Assembly: GCF_035083965.1 (NCBI RefSeq)
Contig: NC_089740.1
Span: 11,344,596 to 11,408,595 of the forward strand
Length of the DNA stretch: 64,000 bases
DNA from: Branchiostoma lanceolatum
Lineage: Eukaryota; Chordata; Leptocardii; Amphioxiformes; Branchiostomatidae
Direction of reading: 5' to 3'
Below the pieces are notes generated by a model that was given only the letters and a program-made list of their open reading frames with translations, did no database searches and was not told the origin of the DNA. The position numbers and the translations under genes are program-made. Below, piece after piece: positions 46,880 through 56,900 of the stretch (the first letter of the stretch is position 1; each line of letters opens with the position of its first letter).

Positions 46880-49093
46880 TCACGCCGTCAAGTCGTCCTG
46901 CAAGACGCACTCTCCGTTACAGCCGCCACAGTAGTTAGACCTTATTGAGAAAAGAACAATCGTTTGTGTCAGAAGGATTGTAGCTGCGTATACCACAGTA
47001 GCTAGACCCTAGCGCATGTTGGTTTGGAATGAATCTACCACAGTACTTAGACCTTAGTTAGACCAATAGCTAAAGCTAAAAATAAACCATACATAAATGT
47101 TCTGAAATACTGCAAAATCAAAACGTGTAGCTCTAGATATAAGCAATGAATTCCCTTACATTGCAATAACGATATCTGGAAATCTGTATGTAAATGAAAG
47201 AAACTAGTGAGGCGATGTTAGACTCTACCTGCAGACGTATCCGGGGGCGCACAACATGGCCCAGCAGGGATCTACGAAGCAGTTCACCACCTGAACGCCA
47301 GGGGGACAGCCGTTGTCTGCAACAAAGATGAGATTTCATGCGCATTATAGAGACACTCAATGGCCTTGTCAGAGACCAAATGTCGAATTCATAGCGTTTG
47401 ATGATAATACAGCATATCATGGCACTCGGGCGAGACGTGAAAGCTACGTACGTGTACGTGTATATGTCCCTCTAAAAGCTCCAACGAAAGAACCGAGCTG
47501 ATACTTGTAGTGGATACCTTGGGTCCCAATCTAGCATAATCAATGTTTCAAGTTCACGGGACACATTCAAATAAATAGCGGTAAATCAAAGGCTGAGTGC
47601 AAATTTCAATATGACTAGATATACAATAATGCAATTGTAGTCACGTGACTATGACGACACATTTCATCACCCGGTGACGTCACAAACAAATACAAAGCTC
47701 ACCGGTGATCAAGGGTTGAACCGGGACACACTCGGCATTACACCCACCGCAGTAGTTAGACCTGTAGGGCGGACAGACGACACAGAAAGAAACAAAAATT
47801 ATAACGTTGCTATGGGATAAATACCGTTAATCTTCGAATAACCAAACAGCGTAAGTGCAAAGTAGTCTCTACCAGACTAACTATGCCAGCTATAGGGAGA
47901 ATAATTGCCTGGAGAGTTTGGCTGGCCACCTTAGTTTTCATTTGCAGGTGCAATGTGAACCGTGGAACTCTCCTGGCGAACTATTGAGCTTTTAGCTGAA
48001 TTCTACGATCCGTACCCCCGCAGGAAGGCCAAATTATCGTTAAAATTTGAGGTGTGATGAGATCCAATGAGAGAAGACTTACACGCATTCGAATCCGTCC
48101 CTACACCGAGTGTAGGCACAGGGGTCGACAAAACAGTTCACCGGGAACTCCCCGTTCGGACACTGGTTGGATGCTGTTGAGACAAAAATGTGTTAAACTT
48201 TCTTGTACGTAAGGATCGTCCAGAAACATCACACTAGATCAAACTCATTGTATTTACAGTTTCACTGTTCAGAGAGTTCGGTTTCTAGTGAGTAAGCTGA
48301 TACAAATTTCACATATGTTTATTGTAATACGTTTTTACCATGATTTGTCATTCTACGATAAAGTAACGCTATATAGTATTTATAGTATTGTTTGCTGGTG
48401 CCGGGCTTCTTTTGCATTATCTATAAACAATCGATGCTATTTGCACAGTGCCAACTGGCCGTGTTCTCATGACGTCATCTGTGACGTCATGGCTCGTGAC
48501 GTCAAACCATTTTGGGGGACAAGTCAGCTGTACACCATATGTGAAAATTTACTAAGACATCATTGGACAGCACCGTGTATGAAATTAACGAATTGCCGCC
48601 TAAATTAGAGAAATTTAATATTGCAGTACTGTATGTGCGTTTATTGGTAGACGTGCAAGTCTAAATAATGAATAAACCGGATCTAAAAATCATAACATGA
48701 TAATAGACGAGGTTGTCGGCTCGATCAATGTGTAGAATACGGACTGCGACATAGCATATGGCAGGGAAACAAGATCATGGTTTCGAGATATGAGCTTGTT
48801 ACTTTATTATTTATTACGAACTACATGTTAACGAAAGCTGTAGTTTGTTCCAACTGCTCATACACTGATGATAATATACGATTCCTCACAATGAGCCAAT
48901 TAAAAGAGTAAAAAAGCTGTCTTGAATGCAAGTCTAGCTGTACACGGCCCATTTCTAGCTGTACAGAGTTACGCACTGTATTCAAACACGTATGTGTACA
49001 TGTACAACATTATACTGATCATGACTTACCGATAGCGGCACTGACAGAGGCACCAACCATACAGCAAAGCACAAAGATAACCAGCAACTTCAT
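46880..49093 (-). CDS. Small secreted protein with two 8-cysteine modules
   Basis: Exons on the minus strand: 49093-49030, 48173-48083, 47761-47703, 47316-47229, 46940-46880, in total 363 bp (120 residues). The start gives a signal peptide (MKLLVIFVLCCMVGASVSA). Two modules follow, each C-x8-C-x4-C-x4-C-x5-C-x4-C-x2-C-x3-C, with shared cores NCFVDPC and SNYCGGCN. Each module is split over two exons with the same phases (1-2, then 2-1), so the gene arose by duplication of an exon pair. A reverse-strand aataaa at 46812-46807 lies about 70 bp after the stop. A tttaaa about 75 bp upstream of the ATG is a weak TATA candidate. Modules with CFVDPC and YCGGC occur in secreted proteins of marine invertebrates; no function is assigned. 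The role could be defence, matrix or protease inhibition. Confidence 0.8.
46985..47064 (-). pseudogene. Decayed fragments of the SNYCGG exon
   Basis: Two short stretches (about 46993-47014 and 47036-47064) repeat the start of the exon beginning gtctaactactgtgg, including its acceptor side, with a few changes. They lie in the last intron just upstream of the intact terminal exon. They look like leftovers of further exon duplication. Confidence 0.5.
48470..48504. promoter_or_regulatory. Cluster of three perfect CRE palindromes
   Basis: TGACGTCA occurs at 48470-48477, 48482-48489 and 48497-48504, three full sites within 35 bp, in the first intron of the minus-strand cysteine-rich gene. Another lies at 47675-47682. 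CREB/ATF proteins bind this word. Single copies elsewhere (11943, 32678, 41933) show the word is not rare here, but the clustering is unusual. Regulation of the cysteine-rich gene or of the neighbouring neuropeptide gene is inference. Confidence 0.5.
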
Positions 49094-49949
49094 GGCGAAA
49101 TATGTTGTCGAGTTGTTTAATAGGAGGGTGAACGAAGTAACTGTTGTTCGTGTGTATGATTCTCTGTTTAAAGACTCATGTGACCAGTATTTACAAAACA
49201 CACTTCCGATTAAACAGTATAGTTCGATTATCGGCCCGGATGTGACAAACATTTCCCTGGCCCGACCAAGAAGCTACGCTTCAAGAAATGCTATGATTAT
49301 GAAGATTGTCGTACATAATAAATGTATGAACGACGTGTCACTACCGTTCAGAAGGCCATGTTTACATCTCTTTGTTTTGGTGCGCATTTCGATCAACCGA
49401 CCGACCAGCCTGCCAACCAAACAACCAACCACAGAATAAACGGCACAGAGCACCTCTACCAGACACCGGTTGCTGGAACTAGTTTACCAGAGGAGTTAGC
49501 CGGTCATTACCATTTGCAACCAACGGCAGAAAAATCTGCATTTTGTAAATCCCCTAATTTGGACAATTTCAACAATTTTTAAGAGGCAAGATGTGTGAAT
49601 GTGCGACGGTATGTACGTTTATGAATAAATAGTATATTATATATTGTTTGTTAGGCCATTTGATTCAATTATATGGATGACATCCGCGCACTGTTTGGTA
49701 AACCATTCTCTTGTGTGTTTAGTCATTTGTTCACTTTTCCTAACCACTTAGATTTCATAATTATGGCAACATCAGACAAAAACACTGTTGTATTTGTTCA
49801 ACGTGATATTGTTACACTAGTTAAGATTTAAATCATGATGAGTAGCCTTTCAGAAAGGGATAATTTCCCCTTTAGAATCCGTCAGTCAAAAAGGTTAACA
49901 TCATTTGGCAAAGTTATGAGGTCGTGGAACTCTAGTTTTGGATTGCCTC

Positions 49950-50430
49950 CATCGCAACGAAAAAACACAACCAAACAACAAGAATCTCAAAGACTTTAAA
50001 AACACAACATATCAGGGGGAACAGTAGTAGACCAGTATCAGAGAATACATTGAACATGCACATCAATGACTGTGTGTTCAACATAACAGTATGTATCAAA
50101 GGATTTACAAACACAAAAACATCTAATGATTTACACATATCAGAAGACTAACAAATGCAAACTTATCAGAAGATTTACAAAAACAAAGAATTAGACAAAT
50201 ACAGAAACATCAGAAGGTGTACAGATACAAAATCGTCAAAAGATTTACAAAGAGAAATGAAACAAGTACAGAAGTTTACAAGTATAGAAACAACAAAATA
50301 TTCACAAAACATCAAAAGATTCACAAATACCGAAAAGTATGAGACAAATACAAAACATGAAGATTTGCACACAAAAAAAACATTAACAGATTTATAAATG
50401 TACAAACATCACAAGTTTTACCTCAGAACA
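49950..50430 (+). repeat. Degenerate A-rich tandem array
   Basis: Many imperfect copies of an approximately 25-30-bp unit containing cagaagatttacaaa or close variants occur between the two divergent secreted-protein genes. Units are too diverged to number reliably. The open frames on both strands follow from the low-complexity base composition. Confidence 0.7.
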
Positions 50431-50861
50431 AAAGCACCCGGAGAATATCAAAATTAAGAAGCAGTGACTACACAAAAAACAACAACATGAAAACAATATA
50501 ATCATAGTCATATTTCTTTGTCCCGCCAATAAAGGTCCAGGCACAACACACCATGTGTATAGATATGAAAATATATCAAAGAAGGTCTCGATGTTAGAAA
50601 TTCTTCCAATGATTGTAAAATCTCATGATCCAACACATGTATCAGGTAGATTAGCCTTATAGAACTATAGTTAAGAACCAGCAGATGCCATACTTTGTAC
50701 CTTGTACAATTAATTGTTGTGCAATAATATTATATGTGTTGCAATCATGGGAACGAGCGACGTATATGTACGTCCTGGGAACAAGACTTTCCACTTGAAT
50801 TACTCGCAACCAATCAGTGGCCAGGAAGAACACAGTGGGCGTGCCTTAATCGTTATCTATG

Positions 50862-50869
50862 TATTTAAG
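50862..50869 (+). promoter_or_regulatory. TATA-like box of the CART-like gene
   Basis: The word tatttaag lies 92 bp upstream of the start codon at 50954. That would place transcription start near 50890 and leave about 60 bp of leader. It is a plausible but non-canonical TATA element. Confidence 0.4.
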
Positions 50870-50953
50870 TGCACGGATGGTTTATGGCAATCGATCCACC
50901 TTGTGAGCACTCATAGCATCTCTGTCCCGCGCTAGGTCATCCAAAGAGAAATC

Positions 50954-53900
50954 ATGAAGACGTCCTTGTTGCTTGCTGCAATGCTGGCCCTCTGTGGCGC
51001 AGTCCTCGCACAAGACGACAACAACTACACCGAACTTGAGTCCGACGAGTTTGGAGAACCTCTTCGAGGAGACACCATGCAGGTGGGCACGCTTGTAGAA
51101 TATTGTCCGCTCTCTTGGTCGTACTCATTGTTTGGGAGCCTATGTTGTTAAGTTGAAAGTTGTTAAATCTGGCTTTTAACAGGCTTTCACAAATATATTT
51201 CAATCAGTTTCATGTCATGAAATTCAGATTTTTGGAACGGATGGGCTGAAATCTTTGTTCGTCCACCAAGCAAATTTCCGTCCCAGAACGGACGGAGGGA
51301 CGGGTCCTAGACACAGCCCTGGTAAGAACAATTTACGGTGGCATGGCTCATTAAACCCAGATTAAATCAAAATTTTGAAAGGAAGGGACAACAGGAAGAA
51401 ATGAGGACAATGATGCAACATTATATGGCTGAACGCTATTTGTGGATATCAAACTGTTTTGCAGATATATTTGAAGATATATGAGCACTAGTGTGCGCAC
51501 GCTGGGCTAGAGGTGGGTTTCGGCATGCTGTTGATGGTCATTGCTCATAGCAGCTCAGAAAAGAAAAAAATTGTAGTAGATCGAGAGCTTTGCTTTCCAT
51601 AGGAAGATGAAGTAGGTAGACCGCACCATAAATGCTGGACATCATTCCAACTATTCAGAGGCATTCCATCAGTACAGATGCCTCTGCTTTTCAAACTGAT
51701 CATGCCTTCTTAACCGTCAACAGGGTGGGTTTTCATACCTTAATTTCAAGCACAATTATAAACATGTAGGGCGACATCGTGCGATCTGTTTTTGCGCTGG
51801 ACGTTTTTACTCAGAAGTCGTCCATTGTGAGCTTTAGAATGCACTAGTTTATCCGTTCATAACAACATCACTAAACCACAAGTCTCTTGTAATAAAATAT
51901 GTGCCAATGACGGCAGCCACCTCAGTCGCAGCTACCTCTATCGGGGACACTGTGTGATGAAACGTCGTAAGTCGCCTTACAGTTTTGATTCGGATTTCCT
52001 AGCCTCCGTTGCAGGCCTTCCCACTAGCGTTTTACTAGCGATTTTTTTCAAATTTTTTTTTGGGGGGGGGGGGTGCGATTACCACGATCCCAAGCAGATA
52101 CGGGGCCCAAGCAGATACGGGGACTCAAGCAGATACGCCCCCCCCAAAAAAAAATTGAAAAAAAATCGCTAGTAAAACGCTAGTGGGAAGGCCTGCAACG
52201 GAGGCTACGGATTTCCAAGCAGACTGAACCAATGGCCGACAATGATCGAAGCTTTTTCGGTAATAAAATAGCTGAATTTTGTCCGGCACAGTTTAATCGT
52301 AGGATGATCTTACGATTAAAATCTATCTCAGATATATATTGTGATGCAATTCCCTTTTTGTATTGCATGGTTCGTTGAGATATGGATTAGTAGTAATAGC
52401 GTTGTAAAATGCATTGAACGCAATGAGACGAAAACATTCTATTGGCACTTTACCCCGAATTACTAATTGAGCGTCAACAAGCAAATAGCTGACAAACAGC
52501 AGTAATCCGCCCTACAGATATTTTGGAACTTCTGCGCGGAGTGTATAGTACTCTCAGGCGGTCGGTCTCTTAAAAAAAGCACACTTGAAATTCTCCACCT
52601 GCCAAGTCCTTTCTCCGGAGAAAATAGTAGGTCTGACATGTGTACTCATGAGGGATTTTACGACTTTGAAAATATATGACTACTTCCCTTTTTGAAATCG
52701 TTAAGCTTAAGGTGTTCCCTTAATCGACAAACCGGTCATAAAATGTTTTTAAGAAAGGGTCCCAAAATGCTACCCATCAGTGCTTTCTCGACGTTATGTT
52801 TGTAAAAGAGTCATAATATTTCTATAAGGGACAATACATGATGAACTCTACGTCTGCCTAGAATCAACAGAGGGGCAGTATATTTAAAGAAAGTTTTGAG
52901 GCACATGCGCTTCACGTATAAAGGGAATTTATTTGGCTTAACCACCGCTAGGTCAACGGTAAATAATGTCCTGTGGGAACTTTTCGGTTCCCTTTGTATG
53001 CCCCAAAAGGATTTTATACAGGAAAAAGCCTGATATTGTTACAGCTCATACTGAATTATTAATAATCAGTAACAAATAGATGCCACGTTCCAATAGATAT
53101 GTATCTTATTCCAGAAAGAGTGGGCAGGGCCAGTGTGCACATGTGTCTATTTCATGACATGAACCCTGAAGAAGTTGAACCCTGTACCGTTTGAGCCTGA
53201 CTGGGATTGATAATCTAGTATATATAAACATGTATTTAAGCATCTATTTCTTATATCAATGTGAAAGTTCGTTATAAGCATCCGGGATCGCGTTACAATA
53301 TAGCCATATGGCCCGTTTTTTCTCTAATAGAATTGAGTAGGAAAGGGGCAATCAAAGTTTGATGGAACAAAAGATGTGTCATTTCCAGCAGTATACCATC
53401 CGTATCAAATGAAGACTGAAAACGCTTTAAAGTAACCGCCTGATACGCACAACAGAATGGCTAGTAACGCTACGAAACGTCCTTGCGCCACAATTGGCTA
53501 TAAACAACATTACAATGCATATACTTTCACCCTAAAGTGAACCCATTCACTGCATTTGCTTAATAGATTCTGAGTTCGTGCTATCAGAACACAGAGGAAC
53601 ACTGGGTAAATGAAATATACCGATTATCCACAAATTTGGCATTACAATAATGGGCGTATCGTGATTTCACAAATTCCCTTTGAAAGCATTACATTGAGAT
53701 ATAGTTTGTTCAAATATACGGCCGCGGTTTATGCTATGTGTAAAGCAGATCTTTAGCAACTGAAACATTCACAAAAGGAAACTTTGCATCATCGCTGCTT
53801 TCAACTATTTTCCCAGACCATATCGGAGGGAGACATGCACGAAATTAGATCAAAATTAGCCAATTTGATTTGCATCAGCCGAAAAGTGTGTGAAGTCTTG

Positions 53901-56900
53901 TTAAGGGAAACCATTTGTTTCAATTGGGTAAAGGTGGCCGACATTATCAGGTTAAGACTACCCTAATCACTCAGATAATGTCGTTACATCTGGAAATTTA
54001 CTCTATTGATGTCTTTCTCAACTTTATTCTGTAGAAAGGTTGTTCTATTTGATTAACTTGAGTTCTTGTATACCAGCTGTATGTTTCGCCATTATCTATG
54101 TTCTTTACTTCTTGTCATTTGTTGAGTTTACTTTTATATGTTTTTATGCGGATTGGATAAGGCCTTCGTATGTAAGCAAACTCGCCTTTGCCTAACCGTC
54201 GGGAAATATATGTGAATAGAATGTACTCAATGTACTTTAGCCTGAACGAGAGCATTGTTATTTCCTTCTAAATCTTTCCTATAGCTGTCACATTTGGGCA
54301 AATTACCACGTTTCTTATATATGTACGATCTCTAAAGAATAGTACATTTCCATTTACAGTTTTCATAACACAAGGTTTAAAAGAAAGACCGTTGTTCGTG
54401 TTTGAGAGGCGAGTTAAAGAAGCCACTAGCAGCCATCAAAATACTGTAGTAACCGTGGGCCTCCTTTTATCATCTTGATCAGTTGCTTTGAGAAAAGACG
54501 AAAGATATCCTTACAGAAGGTTTACCCTGATCATGAAGACGCAAAAGGCCAGTTCTTTTCACCGCACAAGGCGGAGAAAAGCTGAGAAAAGGAAAGATAT
54601 TTCTTTGAACATCTGGTTATGAAAAATTGGTAACAGCATGCAGCAACGTTTTCAAATCAGTGATCAAATGATCAAAACACACCCTTTCTTGGACAGTGGA
54701 TGCAAGGGATACAAGACTGATTCATATAGCAAAGATGAAGGGAGATATGATACGATTCAAGTCTTGGGCAGAAAGGTGGCGTAACTTAACTCAAAGTGAT
54801 TTTTAAGCATACGTTAGTCAATCGCAAGACTTTTGAAACTACAACTTGCATGTGTGAACCATACTTATTACACTAAAGCTTGGGTATCAGACCGGCATTG
54901 AAAAGAAGATAGCGGATCCGGATCTCGTAATAGAGAAACAACAAGGTGTAAATACACTTCTGTACAAGGAGACAATTTGTTGATATATCATTTGTATATA
55001 AACACACAAAGTTGTGTCTGTTGACTTTCTCTCGAGATGGTGGAAAGGGGAAAACAAGGGATATCTCTACTCTCCAAGCAGAAGTTGGTGGGCAAGATTG
55101 TGACCGTTTTATCATGGCACCAACTGGTGGGGAGAGCGGAAAAAAACCGGGGCATATGATAAAACGGTCACAATCTTCCCCACCAACCTCTGCTTGGAGA
55201 GTAGGATATCTCCTCTAGAACCAAACTGACAACCGTTTTGAGGTGCTACACCGGAGATGCCTCATTAGTGTAACCCTGAGGCCAACATCTGCACGGATAA
55301 TTGCCACAATTCATGACTCAGACAAATAATAACCACCTGAGATAACATTCATATTCCATTTAGATCCAACTTACAGTAGGCCCAGCTGCTAGTAGCAAAT
55401 AATTGGGCGCCAATTTACTGAAAGTTTCCGGCTTGTATCTCACGGAAAGATCTAATTGGCATCCGCTAAGTCACTTTCATGGTGCAGCGTGGGGCCCAAA
55501 ACTGAGCCTTGGGGAACACTGGTATCGCGTCTGATATGCTGATTATCCTATCAGTATGTCTAGATCTTCGTTGCATAATGCTATCTTATCTAATAAGGTA
55601 GTCCCAGGACACGCAAGAACATTATAAATCGGTGTTGAATACCAATCATAGCATGAATATTTATGCGAAAAGCAAGACAGAACAAGTATCAACAAAGAGA
55701 TTAAGAACTTAGAAGGCCCTTCCTGGAACTACATGTTGTATCACCCCCTACCCAACGCGATTTCTTGACACAGAATAAGATCAAGTATTTCAAACAAGAA
55801 ATACAACAAGACTAACTAAGAATAGATCGCTTGGTGTCTCCACAGTTAGACTAGTAGAGTGCTGTGCATGCACATGTCGTGTGGTCCCTGGACTGTTTCG
55901 TACATGCAAGTAATCCTAAGACAAATGATGATTCGGTGACTGTAAGTCCACCTGGAGTGAAAGAGGCTAAAAGGATCATCTTTTCTTTGAATGCCGATTG
56001 TTATAGATGATTCTGTCCTCAATAAGTCGTCACAATTCTTCAGAATGATGTATTTGACAGGATCAAGAATTCGTTTTGTTCGGACAAGCCACGAGATGCT
56101 CAGTGCATTTACCCTTTACCACAATTGCTCTACCTATCTAGTATGCATGTATATCGTCCAAGCTATGTAGAAGAAGACTTTTTGGAGCCCAAAGTGTCTT
56201 CCTCTACTTAAAACAGCACATTCGGTTTCAAAACATGATAAAATGTTATGAAATTATGATTATGAATGCCGTAACATACATGGGTCAAGAAACGTCTACT
56301 CTGATGTTATTTACATTACTGGGGCGTTTGACTTCTTTTTTTCGAGGCATTGGCTAATATATAGCCCCACATTATAACGATAGGTGGGTTTTGTGATTTT
56401 ATTAGGATATAATCTTTTGGAAGAAAATTAAAGCAGTAAAAGTATCTGTTCTGCCTTAGAATGGCTGGCGGATAAGCGCTCCTGTATACTCTTGAGTACT
56501 ATAACACATTTGGTTAATAATACATAAAGCTCAGTAAAGCTTAACAGCACAACATGCTCAATAATGATTTGTAGATCAGCTTTTGCTGTCACAGTTTGCC
56601 AGCTACAGCATCCTTCAATTAGTATTTGACACCTTATGACATAAGTCACATCTCTCTGAGGACTATTTATCATGATTAGGCCAGATACAGTCGGTATAGT
56701 GAGGCGTACTTCCAAAACTGAAAGAAATTAGAAGGGGTTCTCCTGTCGGTAGCCACAATTTTCCGTCGAGGGTTACAGAAACGTTGTCTCTCACTAGCCC
56801 TTTCATCTCAAAATCACGGCTCTTTACTCTGTACAATGCCATCTGAGGACTATTTGTCATGATTAAGCCAAATACAGTCGGTGAGGCGTACTTCCAAATC

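Noticed and set aside
50155..50397. Lys/Thr-rich 80-codon frame
   Set aside because: It falls in a degenerate A-rich tandem array.
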